64,000 bases of DNA from Bostrychus sinensis (taxonomy: Eukaryota > Chordata > Actinopteri > Gobiiformes > Eleotridae). The DNA is taken from contig CM036256.1 of assembly GCA_020698575.1 (NCBI GenBank), positions 12,539,908 to 12,603,907 on the forward strand. Reading direction: 5' to 3'. The position numbers and the translations under genes were made by a program. A model generated the notes under the pieces. The model did not search any database. It saw nothing but the letters and a program-made list of their open reading frames with translations, and was not told the DNA's origin. This document shows, in pieces, positions 34,701 to 46,315 of this stretch (positions are counted from its first letter, which is position 1; every line of letters starts with the position of its first letter).

Positions 34701-37700
34701 CAGTAGTAATAATACAAGTAATAGTAGTAGCAACAGTAGTAGTAGCAGAGGTAGTGACCCTTTCCCAAAAATCCTTTCTACTTAGATAAACTTTACAATC
34801 AATACTTTTACTTCAACTGAAGGAATTTTTTTTGAAGTAACAGTACTTTCACTTAAGTACACATTTGAAGTACTGTTCTCATGCTGCAAATGTATTTTAT
34901 AGTCAATGTCAAAGTCTATGGATATTACATTTGTTTTTCATATTACATTATTGTGAGGAGTTATAGCATTTTTCCGCACATTTGAGGGTCCTGCCTGACG
35001 TGAACTTTAAGAACTTTTGAAACAACAGAAAACAACATAACCTATTCTCCTTTTTGTTGAGGCAGACATTTTACGCCACCGCCCCATTCTGCAACAATTA
35101 CTATTTCCAATGTGGTCGCGTAGCGGTTTCATAAATAGGTTTTAAATTGCCATAAAAGAAATAGAGAACCAGATTTGCTGATGATAAAAGCATTTATAGA
35201 GACCTCTTTGCGGGTCTGAGGTTCATTAAATAAGCACTTTACAAGAAAATATGGATTAGACATTTGTGATATCTAATGCCGTCTTACCCATCCAGACTTC
35301 CCCGAAGCAGCCCTGGCCCAGTTTGACCTCCAGTCGCAGAGACTCTCGGGGGATTTCCCAGGCGTCTTTAGCCAGTCCCTGAGTCTGAGGCTTCACTGTG
35401 GGACACACCATGGTGAGCCGGTAGCACAGACCGTCTGCATGCTCTGGAGAGAGAGGACAAGCACAAGAACAAGTGATGAAGTAGTCTGCTCACACATCTC
35501 ACACATCATCCTCTCCATTTATCCAAGCCTGGGACCGGCACAAACACTTCACTGACTTGTGATCCCATGTGGCAGGATTAAAATTCTGTATATTGCTCTG
35601 TAGACAAAATGTGATTAAGTTTTGGCGTTTTTTAAACTTGTAAGGATGTCTAGCAGATTAGTGACAGACACTATTGTAATGCATCATCCAAACATAGTTC
35701 TATGCCTTCCAAATACAAAAGCCTAACAAGCTAATTATTACCCACAGTATGTATTTAATGAATACTATCAAGGCTACAGCTGATGTATAACTTGGCTAAT
35801 CAGCAGCTATGATGGAATAAATTATGAGCAACAACAAGGACAAATTACAGTTGGTGGTCAGATTCTTTGAAGATTTAAGTTTCAGATCCAGCTTGTATTA
35901 AATGTGATACTGTCATCTCCAAAAGAGCTGCACAATAAAAGTAAATATATGTATCAAGAATTTTTAAAATTTATATTTGATGATGATTTAGTCCTAAATG
36001 TGGTTTAATTAAAGGGGATACATTTTGCTTTTATTTATTGCTGTTAAACCAATCTTGGTCAACATCATTGCATGTTTTACAACTTTTAAAAACATTATTT
36101 GACTAAAAAAAAGCATTTCCAACAATAACTTTACTACTGCTATAAAAAAACAGTTGAAGAGGGCAGCAGAGTGCATGGCTATTACCTCTTAACATACATG
36201 TAGAAAAAGAGCTTTTTATTTACTTAAATGTTTTGTATGATGCCATTTCACTACAAAATGAAAAATGTCTGTAAGGAATCAGTGGAAACAGAGCTGTACA
36301 CTGTTTTTTGGATAAATGAGTGAGAGCAGATGTAGAGGGTTTGTTGATTGGTCAGCGCTTCCTGGAGTGGGCGGGGGTTCGTGGGAGAAGCAGAGGTTTG
36401 TGGAACCGAGTGTTCTGCTGAGGACTCAGAAACTCGCCAGAGACTACAGGATTACCTAAACATGCATGAATGAAGCAAAACAACTCCAGGTATGTTTCTG
36501 ATGAGTTGATTTTACATAATATTTCCCTTATAATTATGCCTACAGTCAATAAAGCGTTAACCTTAATAAGGATATCAAATATCAGCAATATCAACATAAT
36601 TATTGCATATCATTTGGTTTTCTAATATGGCGCAGCCCTACATCTTAACAGCTACCCTCATAGGATTCTTGTATATAATTATTGAAAGCTTTTGGGCCCA
36701 GTGTCACATGGTTTGTATTTGGGGATTTTCTGTCATGTTAACTGAACCCTGACTGTGCACTGCTTGATCTGCCATCACAAAAAACCTCTGTTAAACATAT
36801 TCAATGCACATCCAGGCAGCAAGGCTACAGCTGAATAATGCATTTCCTTTGCGAACAGTGTGTTTGTTGGCAGAAATATTAAGTGAGAGGTTGCTGTCCA
36901 GCACTATATGTTTTCGAAATATGACTCGAATGTCAAAATGGCTACTGTCCAAACCGCACAGCCATCTTTGATCTGTAAACATCAATTTCTCTAACCACTG
37001 CCTCCACTAACTGCTGTACTTGTGTGCGGACATGAGGATACCTGTGTAGTGTTTCACGAGTTTCTGTAGCGTCTCAAACTGGGCCCGAGTGGTGATGTAA
37101 TAACCGCCGCTGTCCAGCTTTCGGATCTTGTAGTGTTTGACGTTGTCTCCCTTTATTTCATCCCAGTCGCGGATGGAAAGAGAGTAGGCACCTTAAAAAA
37201 AACAGCCAAGTTATGTTATTATACAGTAATATATAAACCTAGTGATAGTGTATGTAGTGGTCTCTCACATTCATTGCAAACAAACCAAAACAAGAAAATA
37301 AATACGTTTTAGGGAACAGAAATGGTTGTTGTGGATATGGTTACCCACAATAACTTTCAAAAAGCACACAGATCTGGGAGTCACTTCTACTAGCGCAAGT
37401 GAAACTATTAACGTAGGATTTGTGGTCTTTGTTTGGAAACACTCTGAGTATACACAGACAAACTACTGTGGTCTGCCATGGTTCTGACATTTTTTTTTGT
37501 CCAGCATAAATTTGAATTGAGCAGAGCCGCTCTAAAACTGAGACAGACATGTAACCCGTTTAAGGATTTGGCCAAAGTGTGGATGAAGACAAGAACTGGT
37601 CGAGCTCTGGACAGAACTGTAAAGCCAATCTTTCAAAACGCATTGATGCGCTCTCTCTTTTACTTTCATTTTTCCCCTAGCAGAGGGTTAGCATTGCCAT

Positions 37701-40700
37701 AAGCGTTTGAGTAAATAAAAACACTTAAGAGGATCTACAGATTTTCTCTCTGGTGCCTTCTTGAGGGAAATACAGTGGGGATGTCCAGAGGGCACCGAAG
37801 CTAACTGTATCCAGGGCTAGACTTGAAAGCTGCTCGAAACATGAAGCTAAATATGACCCTGTTCTGTACTTGATACTAGGATTTTGTATATTGTTAAAAA
37901 AAACAATTTGGATATTACCGCAGACACTCTATATTGCACACCTCTAGACCAACATGTGAGAGTAGCATATGTTGTTTACGCTTGTTTATCACTAAAATTG
38001 TCAAATAATTTAACATAATGTGAAAAACACCCAAATGATAACATGTCCTGAGGCTTTATATCCTGCATGTAGTCAAGTCTATGTAGTTGCATACTGTATA
38101 CTGTGTATTTGTGTTTTGTTTTTACCTTTGGTCGTTTCGCTCTCTCGGGCCAAGAAAGTGCCCCGCTGGTTTCCTGGAACCAGCAGGAGACGCTCTGCAT
38201 CTTTTCGGCCCATTTTACCAAAGTACCATCTGCCAAGAGACACAGTTCACATGAGATGGAGGAGCAGATCAAAGTGACTTTACAACATGCAGCTTTTTCT
38301 TATAATAAAATAAAAGCAACAGATATCTGGACATTTGGCAAAGCTCTGAGGCGGTATAAATGCTGATGTATTTCTGCCACACTGGGCATGACAGGCAGTT
38401 TCGAGGGGAAATACAAATCCAGTCAACCCCTGTCTTGCATGAGTTTGATATTTCTTTCACACAAGAAACGTCTAGCTCAAAATACAAGTGCAATGTCTAA
38501 ATGTAAGCCAGAGCTCAACTATGAGGTCTTCTTAAAACACACTGCTTCAGGCTATAGGACATATGGCTTCCCTCCTTTCATTATAAGGCACAGTATCTTC
38601 TAATAGGCTGCTACTGCAAATAGCACGGTTCCTCTGAACTTCTTTGCAAGCTCAGTCATGTCCAACACAAAAACACATTTTTTCCAACAGCTAAAAAATA
38701 CTGAAACCAAACACAGGTAGGTAATCCCTAATTGATTAATAACAATATACTTGTACCAAAAGGAAAAAAGTCCACTAAGATGAACAATTTAGCAACTTTA
38801 AACAAGGTTTTGATATGTGGCTCTCAGTGTCTGTTTATGTATCATATATCCTGGATCTAAAGAACAACAACAAAAGCCTAAGTGAAAGCATCTGAGTCAT
38901 CTGAGTCCCTTGAGGTTTTTGTTTGTCACACTGTTAAAACAACAATGCTAATGACTGTCAGGGACAACACAAGGCTTCATTATATTGAACAGTTTACACC
39001 ACTAACCCAAAACTGAATTGTTGTAATCAGATGTGACAAAGAGACACTATCAAAGAAAAAAATGAAAAGCAATTTAGATAATTAGGTTCTTACTCTTCTG
39101 CCTGTATGGAGTCTGCTGGAGCCACATAGTTACTGGGGATGTAACCCTTTTGTCCCGTGTTGATGGAGCGAGCCTCCCACCAGTCACCTTCACTGGAAAG
39201 AGAAAATATGAGGAAGTGAAAAACATTAGTAAAAAGCATAAAAACATACAGTAAGTGAAGGTCCTATCGGAAATGTGTCTACTAAGCCGATTATAAGAAT
39301 CATAATTCAACATAGTAACCTCCGTACTCAAAAAAAAAAAAAAAATCAATTTGAACTGTTGTGGGTCACCACAGCCAATCATTACACCCCTTCCCAACGC
39401 AACGGTCTCTGGCACCAAAGGCAGAGGAACTAACCATTGCTTTAACTGGAATACATAACCCATACAGACTTTCTCAAAAACAGAGAATGATATTTTTCTT
39501 TCCTTATGGAGATGTACTAAATGGTATGGTACTAACTATAATGTGCATTTCATGTTTAGAAAAGACACAGCAGAGGTATCAGAGAGACACGCAAAATTTT
39601 AATTTTAATTTTTAAAGTTGAAATTACAGTACATTAGTGTTGTCCTGAAACACTTAAAGGACCTATATTATACTTTTTTGTGTATTTTAAATTAATTTAG
39701 GACACATCTAGATCAGTATCTTAGGTTTTGTTGGTCATAAAATGCAATAATTATTGAAAAAACCTTATTTGAAGAAACTCATCATTTGACGATGTGAGAA
39801 ACGCTCAATTAGGTCCCTGTCACTTTAAGACCCCTCCCTCCTGCTGCTGTCCCGCCCCTTCAGCGCTCCTCACAAAAACACAAGTCAAGTGTTTGAGTGT
39901 TGTCCGCTGCAGTTTGGGGGTGGGTTTATTTGATTGATGTGGGGAAGGCATGAGCTGAAGCAGTGCTTCCAGAACGGGACAGGGCTGTGGTCAGGTGGAC
40001 AAGGCAGACACCGGTGAAACGAGCCGTTTTAGCCTCTTACAAACTCAGTGTAAAAGAATAGTGGATTACTCAAACATGCATGAATGAAACAAAACACTAC
40101 TCCAGGTATGGGAGAAAGCTCAGAAAAGCAGATTTTGCATTTAAAGCTGGTATCCATCTTGTTTGTGACTCAGTATCCCATAGCCCAAGTCAATACTAAA
40201 ATGCAAGTAAATAGTGATATACCGTTGGCTACGGAATTAAAATACAGATGATTCAGCAGCTTCAGGCCAAGTTCTGCCTGTTTTTAAAAGCGTGTGCCCA
40301 ATTTAAATTGGGAGCTGAGCCTGTCCTCTTGTCACCCCCTCTTCTTCAAAAGCAGATGGCAGTTTTATTGCTGTGAAGTGCGACACCAGGCAATCTGAGC
40401 AACTGTGCTTCTTACACCTGGGTCCAGAACATATGTCGCTAATCTATCAGGCTGTAGACTTAAATCAGTACTTCAAACACTGTATTTGATAAACATCCAA
40501 TCATCCAATTAGCTATGTTTACATTTAGTCAAATGTAGAGTGTTGTGAACTAGAGCAGTGGTTCTCAAGCTTTCCACTCAAAACATCACCACAGAGAATA
40601 TTTTGGTTTCCATTTAAGTGACTCAAATGGGCCTAAATCAGGAGTACCCCAGGTCTGAACCAAAGATTCAAATAGTGATTTAATCTCAAGCATGACTATA

Positions 40701-43700
40701 CCAGGATTAAACTGGGCCCTTTCCAAAGCAAAAGGAAGTCTAAAACAAGTCTCAAACAGCACTAAACCAGATCTACTTCAAGCCAAGCCATTTTGTCTGT
40801 TGTTTTTAATGTGCTACTATACAAAGTTGCACGAAGTTGCTTTACAGAGATAAATAACCAGGACTAAACCAGGTCTAAACCAGAAATAAAGCAAGAATAA
40901 CTAGGCAAAGACTAAACTTCTGTTCAAAAAGGTCTAAACACAGGACTAAATCTGGGACAACAATGAGCCCAACCTAAACCCTAAACCCTAGAGCAGGACC
41001 AGAATAGAGCAAAACATCAGGAACCCAGAACTAACTTAAACTAAACCAGTCTGTAATTATCTATTTAACGCTGAATGTTGAACAAAGCAGCAGTAAGAGC
41101 TTCACAGATGGCCCATTGGAGAAAGCCATTAACCTAGACAGACTTCAGATTTAATATCAGACCTGAATACATCAGGATTAAACCTTCACACAGCCACACC
41201 CACACAGCAGGAGCCAGGGTAAAAAAAAATAAAAATCAAATGCACTCACGTGTTGTTGATAATCTGGAAACGGTCCCCCTTTTTGAATGATAGATCATCC
41301 GACGTCCTGGCTTCATAGTCGTATAGAGCTACGAAAAATGTCACACCGCCTAAAGGGAAAAACAAAGTAGATTAATTATTACATTAAAATGCATATATCC
41401 TCTGCTGTTTATTTGAGGAAAAAGCTGGTTGGTCTAATTTAGTATTGTTGGTTAGCAGCATTTAGTATGGCTGGGAAAAACATGACTACAGAGGGAAGCT
41501 AAAGTAAAAAAAAAACAGATAAATATTGGTGATGCAACAGAGACAATTATGGGATGAACTTGGAGCTAAATGTTCACAGTCAGCTCAAAATTTAAGTTTG
41601 GTGTTTGTTATGTATTAGAATTTTCTGATGGCCAATAGATCCAGTTGTACATTTCATAGTAAAATAAATGCAGGAATAATAGTTACGCATTTTTCTGAGG
41701 CATGGGACAGGCACTACCATGTATGAAATTTGTGCAAAAAATATGTTATGAATGGGGTAAGTGAATGGTCGCCTGTCTGTCTATGCCTGGAAGTGTCAGC
41801 AATGTGACTAACTAGCCACTATCCAAGTTATACCCCATTGCAGGCCTATAGCTGCTGGGATAGGCTGCAGCCGCCCACGACCCCCCAACAGGACTAAGCA
41901 GCTGACAGTGAATGAATTTATGTCTGCAGCGAGAACATCTGACACACAAATTTTTAACCCTGGCAGTCACACCACTTTGGTAAATCTAATCTTTTGGTCT
42001 AATGAAGAGTAGATTTGCCTCTGAAGTGACAGAGTGCAGAGAGTTGGCCGGAGCCTGATTGGTTTTATCTGGGAAGAGGAAATTGCACAGACAGGATTAG
42101 ATCTGCAGCAGCCCCTCAGGCCAGATTAACCGGCGACAGGCCGCCGAACAGGGCCTGTAGGCTGTGTTTATCTTTGGACTGTGCACCGGGACACACCTTT
42201 CTTTACCCGGCGTTTCCTACATACAGCACTTTTGCACCTTTTGTATCAGTGGTTCTCAACTAGTTTGGTTGTGTGATGAATTTGGGTCCTCATGGTCAAA
42301 ATTACATCCTTTATGGCACATGCATTTGTAAATATTCTTTCTTTTATCCAGGCTTGGGACAGGCACAAAGAGTACCCTGGCTTGTGACCCCTTGTGGCTG
42401 GACTGCATGTGTATTTTAAAATCTGTAAAGTGTACTTAAAACAACATAAGCTGAACAATGAAGCTATAGTACCTTTCTGTGACCCACTTTTGGTCCGGAC
42501 CCATCATTTGACAACTAGCTTTTTCAGTTTTTATTAAATAACTTAAGAATAACAGTCTCCTTTACATATGTTCCTTATTGTTTGGCTGGGTTCCTGACTC
42601 CTGTTTTTATTACAGAGCTATATTGGTTTTCTATTCAGCCTTGATGTTTTGGCCGACTCGTTTTAAATGTCTAATTTGCATAACATCTGCTGCTCATAAA
42701 CGTCCCGCGCATAACAAATGACTGACTGGGTTTATTTTAGAGTTAGGGCTTAGTATAATGAAAACAGCTGAAGAAGTTTAAAATAGTTAGATGTGGAAAT
42801 TAGCAGGATATATGTAAATCTTTGACTTTGAATAGTATTTTTAAAAAGGAAACCTCATGTATGTTTGGGTTAAAAAGGCAAAAAGAATCTGGTGTTTGAA
42901 TATATCTGAATAATGCAAGAATATATTTGTGTTAATAATAGTTTGTGCTAATGAGTTATGTGCATAGCTATAATTTTCAAATATAAATTAAGCTTAGATT
43001 GTGCCACACTAATTAGCTTTATTATTTTACTGGAAATGGGAGAGGACTGAATAATTTTGTCTTAAAATAGCAAAAAGAAGCTTTGTCAACAGCTGACTTT
43101 GTTAAAGTGTTCAATGCTAACAAGCTAGGTTAAAATATTCCACATGTAACAATATATTTTATGAAAATTATTGATAAAGGTACATTAACACAAGTTACAA
43201 AAACTGATTCCTTACTAAGCTACAAGGGATTTAACGATGCACTGAAGTCACGATTTGATTCCCAATTTTATGTTCACGATTACTATTTTTTAACTATTTT
43301 TATTTGCAGATTTAGTTGCTGGACGCCATTTTAAACATAAGAACAAAACAACAGAGAAAAAGACTTAGCCAGTTGCTGACAGACCCAACAATATCTACAA
43401 TATCTACAGTACATTCAGCATTAGTATTACGCTAAACAATGGTCTTTATATTTTTACACAGACGTGCGTTACTCTGGGTGTGCTTTGTCCAGCCTTAGTC
43501 CAAGTAAGCTGTATACCAGAGGTGGAGTGCAACTAGACTCTTAAAGTTATTTTAAGTACAGATATTTTTTGGGTACACTTTCTAGAACATACTTTTTGGT
43601 GGACAAATGGTTACTGGTGGTAAAATGTGTAGCACGTTTTTCTCACAACCTATAGGTTCATGGTTTGTACCACGCTTGGGAACTTAGTAGCAGCAGTAGT

Positions 43701-44729
43701 AGTTATAGCTTAAATACAAACTCAAGAGTAATGTAATGTATTTAACTAAACTTTACACAAAATTTATATATTTTTACTTTGACTTAAGTATTAATTTAGT
43801 TAAGTCTTTTACTTGATTAATAATGCACTGAAGTAACAATACTTTACTTGAGTAGAGGCCCCCACTGTATACATGTATACAAGCTGCAATAGTCCAACAT
43901 TAACCAACTCTGTCACTCTGATAAAGAGATTTTCACATCAAAGCATTGCTCCCCCAATCTGCGTAAGCCCTTTACACGCATGAAAACTCCTTTTATAACC
44001 AGACATAGCTGAGGCTGTAGCAATATGTTTTTGCAACAATACGATACATAGCGATTAAAATGGTTTTGATCCAATTTAAAAATGATAATTGCTGAATCAT
44101 ATCAAATTGCTCTAAATCAGTCAATCATAAAAGTATATTCTCAAACCTAGCATCGCAGCCAGCAGACAGTCAGAGAAGCACAGTTGAATATAACATTTTA
44201 TATCATTAAAAAACACAAAAAAGTATTGGTTTATTTTAACATGCAAATTTCTAATATTGATATTTTGTTTATTATAAATTGTTTTCTATGTATACTGATA
44301 TACACTAACTAGAATACGATACAATTTGATACAAAGTAATGCATATCAATATAGATGTAGCATAGGAATAAAAAAATCAATGCATCGTTACACCCCTAGA
44401 CAGAGCCAATACTGCAGTTTTCTCTTCTTGTATATAACCAGGGGCTGACCTGTGATGACGCTGGGGAAGGGGCTGCTAACTGCTACAGACGTGAAGGAAG
44501 TGGACGCTCCTCCAAACGGGGCCATGACAGAAGAGGCGCCCCCGAACGGTGTGAGCGAGGCAGTGGGGTTGTAGCTGTTGTTGTGCGTCTTCATGGCCGG
44601 AGAGTGTCCCATGAGGGTGGGGTCCGGCCCGTAGTGGCCCAGGTGAGCGTTGATCGGCGCGGCATTGGTGTTGGCGGGCTGGTACTTCAATGCTGCGTTC
44701 TTGTCCTCTTTACTCCTCACACAACCCAT
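22546..44729 (-). CDS. yes1: Src-family tyrosine kinase Yes1
   Basis: Membrane-anchored non-receptor tyrosine kinase acting downstream of receptors, integrins and adhesion. Eleven coding exons, in transcript order: 44,450-44,729; 41,250-41,349; 39,094-39,192; 38,126-38,229; 37,042-37,191; 35,288-35,443; 31,365-31,544; 29,800-29,876; 27,939-28,092; 27,162-27,293; 22,546-22,754. The sum is 1,641 bp, 546 aa plus stop (human 543). Domains: SH4 with MGC (myristoylation G2, palmitoylation C3); a unique region with [15 protein letters not shown], specific to Yes; SH3 with ALYDY (101-105); SH2 about 161-258; kinase with GQGCFGEV, K308, HRDLRAAN (D399), DFGLA, activation tyrosine Y429 and C-terminal inhibitory Y540 in [11 protein letters not shown]. 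Odd point: the SH2 FLVR motif reads FLAR, with R188 kept. Confidence 0.97.
23070..23801. mobile_element. hAT-like element in last yes1 intron, 732 bp
   Basis: Ends CAGAGGTAAAC and (reverse complement) CAGTGGTGGAC. The flanks actatata (23,062-23,069) and actatatt (23,802-23,809) match at 7 of 8. The interior is rich in tacttttactc / agtaaaagtac motifs, typical of a very common fish repeat. Related pieces lie at about 34,200-34,900 and 43,515-43,862. Confidence 0.7.
23961..24341. mobile_element. hAT-like fragment, CAGGGGGGTCC type
   Basis: Left end caggggggtccaaact and right end gggccatagtctggacacc are imperfect inverted repeats. The same family as 45,758-46,099 and the fragment at 9,661. The flanking duplication is not clear. 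Confidence 0.5.
25256..25980. mobile_element. Fold-back Tc1-like element, about 725 bp
   Basis: Begins with ccgatcaggcataacattat and ends in the reverse complement of the same sequence. The inverted arms extend deeper: ttgtcctcaaagctga at about 25,616 is mirrored near 25,855. The left arm keeps the start of a Tc1-type transposase frame ([24 protein letters not shown]) and the right arm carries a mirrored piece. It lies within a yes1 intron and cannot code for transposase. Confidence 0.75.
26225..26236 (+). repeat. Poly(G) run
   Basis: About twelve consecutive G in yes1 intron sequence. Confidence 0.8.
27162..27293 (-). CDS. yes1: yes1 exon, substrate-binding C-lobe
   Basis: [20 protein letters not shown] with the APE motif, then [17 protein letters not shown]. 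Confidence 0.97.
27421..27475 (+). repeat. SINE-like tail fragment
   Basis: Contains cttgtgccagtctcaagcc and ggataaatgaagagg, as in the family at 288-357, only about 130 bp from a yes1 exon. Confidence 0.5.
27939..28092 (-). CDS. yes1: yes1 exon, catalytic and activation loops
   Basis: [20 protein letters not shown], the magnesium-binding DFG and the activation-loop NEYTARQ with autophosphorylation Y429. Confidence 0.97.
28095..29790. other. yes1 intron, no extra feature recognised
   Basis: AT-rich intron sequence between the exons at 27,939-28,092 and 29,800-29,876. Short open frames have no protein similarity that I recognise. Confidence 0.5.
29800..29876 (-). CDS. yes1: yes1 exon, hinge/D-helix
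   Basis: 77 bp encoding [18 protein letters not shown] and VDMAAQ. Confidence 0.96.
31365..31544 (-). CDS. yes1: yes1 exon, kinase N-lobe
   Basis: VAIKTLK with catalytic K308, the C helix [11 protein letters not shown], and YIVTEFM, with a threonine gatekeeper as in Src kinases. Confidence 0.97.
31660..31826 (+). repeat. TTTAGTCCTGG minisatellite composite
   Basis: Degenerate ctggtttagacacagtttaatcc units followed by cattacttggaaagcc, tattttcagagg and gtttgagtcacc, parallel to 13,607-13,877. About 115 bp upstream of a yes1 kinase exon in transcript sense. Confidence 0.65.
33717..33742 (+). repeat. (CT)13 microsatellite
   Basis: Dinucleotide run in yes1 intron. Confidence 0.9.
34200..34900. 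mobile_element. Decayed repeat rich in AAGTACTTTTACTT, with (AGT)n
   Basis: Both ends have aaaagtacttttacttgag-type sequence, as in 23,070-23,801. The middle has an imperfect AGT/AGG trinucleotide tract (34,648-34,755). Boundaries uncertain. Confidence 0.5.
35288..35443 (-). CDS. yes1: yes1 exon, SH2-kinase linker and P-loop
   Basis: [10 protein letters not shown] closes SH2. [20 protein letters not shown] is the linker that docks on SH3. The exon ends in the glycine loop [10 protein letters not shown]. Confidence 0.96.
35520..35582 (-). repeat. SINE-like tail fragment
   Basis: Contains tatccaagcctgggaccggc and gatcccatgtggc, an inverted copy of the family at 288-357. Within 80 bp of the yes1 exon at 35,288-35,443. 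Confidence 0.5.
36009..36512 (+). mobile_element. TIR element, family A copy 2
   Basis: Left end TTAAAGGGGATACATTTTGC and the interior phrases shared with 710-1,273 (acagagctgtacactgtttt, tggagtgggcgggggttc). The right inverted repeat is missing, so the copy is truncated. In yes1 intron. Confidence 0.65.
37042..37191 (-). CDS. yes1: yes1 exon, SH2 core
   Basis: [30 protein letters not shown] and [12 protein letters not shown]: the central sheet and second helix of SH2. Confidence 0.96.
38126..38229 (-). CDS. yes1: yes1 exon, SH2 start
   Basis: [20 protein letters not shown] and then [10 protein letters not shown]. The phosphotyrosine-binding arginine is present, but the usual valine before it is alanine (codon GCC). 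Confidence 0.96.
39094..39192 (-). CDS. yes1: yes1 exon, SH3 second half
   Basis: EGDWWEARS and [18 protein letters not shown]: the n-Src-side tryptophan pair and the PSNYV motif closing the SH3 fold. Confidence 0.96.
39654..40145 (+). mobile_element. TIR element, family A copy 3 (diverged)
   Basis: Shares the ends TTAAAGG and tttgcatttaaag and the right-side phrase ggattactcaaacatgcatg with copies 1 and 2. The middle differs (40-bp GC-rich part near 39,840), which suggests a sub-family. Confidence 0.55.
40557..41045 (-). repeat. Expanded AGGACTAAACC minisatellite composite
   Basis: Starts cagtggttctcaagctttcc and contains many degenerate units such as aggactaaaccaggtctaa. It is the inverted and longest copy of the family at 11,930 and 13,607. 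Further short arrays lie at 49,975-50,080, 55,920-55,995 and 57,112-57,185. Confidence 0.7.
41250..41349 (-). CDS. yes1: yes1 exon, SH3 first half
   Basis: [20 protein letters not shown] and the following RT-loop strand. The ALYDY motif contributes the ligand-binding aromatic residues. Confidence 0.96.
41750..41930 (+). repeat. SINE-type repeat, 3' part
   Basis: Contains gtgaatggtcgcctgtctg, gctgggataggctgcagcc and a gacagtgaatgaa tail, as in 14,345-14,690. Confidence 0.6.
42345..42410 (-). repeat. SINE-like tail fragment
   Basis: Contains tatccaggcttgggacaggc and gaccccttgtggctgg, as in 288-357. Confidence 0.5.
43224..44399. mobile_element. Large non-autonomous element with internal insertion
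   Basis: The left end (gggatttaacgatgcactg) and the reverse complement of the right end (ggggtgtaacgatgcattg) form inverted repeats. A second element with ccagaggtggagtgc and ggcccccactg ends (about 43,518-43,862) seems to sit inside. The right end is about 50 bp from the first yes1 coding exon's donor. No clear target duplication. Confidence 0.5.
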
Positions 44730-44737
44730 CTTCAAGC
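44450..44737 (-). CDS. yes1: yes1 exon with start codon (SH4/unique)
   Basis: Acceptor ctcag precedes GCTTGAAG and then ATG at 44,729. The start is fixed by MGC, needed for myristoylation. Encodes the Yes unique region, including two adjacent PFGGAS units. Coding part 44,450-44,729. Confidence 0.95.
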
Positions 44738-45494
44738 CTGAGACAGAGGAAATGAACTATGAGTATGTGAGAGATAACTGGTGAACTTCCTTGCTGTGCA
44801 GTTTTATCAAGTTCAAAAACCAAAAACAAAACCGTAAGATGTCTTAGATATTTATAACATCAGTCATCTGGGTGGCACTAGCCTTTTAAAAACCTCACCC
44901 AAAGAAATATTTTAGTGTTTCTCTTGGAGTGTTGTTGGGTAATTTTCTTGTTGATGTACTTTGTCAAATCAAAGTTTAAAAGTTAATTATGTTTAGTTCA
45001 ATCTCCTCATGTTATGCTTCACTGCCAACAAGAAAATATAATTTACTATAAAATAGGAATGTGTTACTTTGCAGTAATAGAGCAAAATGTCTTCTTAGTG
45101 AAAACAGAAGGATAGAATTACAAAATGAATGTACTGCAATGGAATAAATAATATGACACAACAGCAATGGACAGATCAATGTACCGGAAACAAATGTAAA
45201 AACTAGAAGCATTTGGAGAGCCATGGCCCTATCTCACAATGGTGCACAGACCTGGACTGGAAACAGGGGTATTTTAGTTCAGGGGTAAAAACTCAATCCA
45301 CTGAGCAACAATGCCATTATATCACACAATGGTACAAAATCTTTTAAAGCATTGCTGGGTCCAGACTGTGCCCCAGAACCAATTTATCCTTGGGCCATAG
45401 CGGACCTTTCTTAAATCTACCCATTGCAAAAAACAAACCAGTGTAGGGAAAAACATTAGCACTTTGGTGAAAATTAATAGTTTGTATTTAGATT

Positions 45495-46315
45495 GAGTAC
45501 AGAGCTTTACATTAACACTAGCTAACCAGCCAAATGCTGGTAGTTAGTAACACATTTACTCCCACTAACCACTTTGGTCAGGTGGATTTTATGCATCATG
45601 TATTTTAACTTTAGAGGTCCTTAATGCCAGTTGCTCTGCTTGAGCATGCATCTAATTTAGTATATAGTAATTTATAATAATCAGAGAAAAATTAAATACA
45701 AAATATAAATATGTACAAAAAAGGTACAATTTATTCTGCCTTTTATTCTGCCTAGAGCAGAGGTGTTCAAACTTTATCCAAAGAGGACCAGGTTTGAAGA
45801 TCAGCAAATGTTCAAGGGCCGAGTATTTAGCTTTCAAAAGCCAAATAATTATAACTCAAGTACCAACAACATAGAATCTTTTAACACAAAAACTGCAACA
45901 ATTATTTTTGATTAACTAATTAGAAGACGCCACACAGGAGCAGTACATGAGATGCACAAATGTAGAGACAAAGCTACAGAAACACTGTATAAAAATACTG
46001 GCGGCCATAAGAAATACATTTTGTCACAGAAGCCTAGGGACATATGAAATCTTGACCTGTGCCACAAATGGCCTCCGGGACCTATTTTGGACATGTCTGG
46101 CCTAGGGAAACATATTCTTAATATTTGATAAATTCCTGACTATACATAAAACCAAATTCAACATTGCTGTAAGCTTATTGTGTGCAATAAAATAAATACA
46201 AAAACATCTGAACTAAGTAAATTCTGGCTAGTGAAAACACTGATTGGCTACTAACTTTTGAAAAGGGCTTGCAACAGTGGCCAGTGAGCAAAAAAGTGGA
46301 TATCAAGCCCTGACA
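45495..46315. mobile_element. MITE-like element interrupted by a hAT copy
   Basis: The left part (gctttacattaacactagctaaccagcc) and right part (ggccagtgagcaaaaaagtgg, tatcaagccctgac) mirror the edges of the clul1 intron 4 repeat at 19,255. The hAT-like copy 45,758-46,099 splits the middle. Outer limits approximate. Confidence 0.5.
45758..46099. mobile_element. hAT-like MITE, 342 bp
   Basis: Ends CAGAGGTGTTCAAAC and (reverse complement) CAGACATGTCCAAAA. Flanks gcctagag (45,750-45,757) and gcctaggg (46,100-46,107) match at 7 of 8. Interior phrases (aaagaggaccagg, tcaagggccg) are typical of a common teleost family. Confidence 0.7.

Noticed and set aside
39074..39463. 129-codon minus-strand open frame
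   Set aside because: It overlaps the yes1 SH3 exon in the wrong frame; splice-site analysis and the protein match support the 99-bp exon instead.
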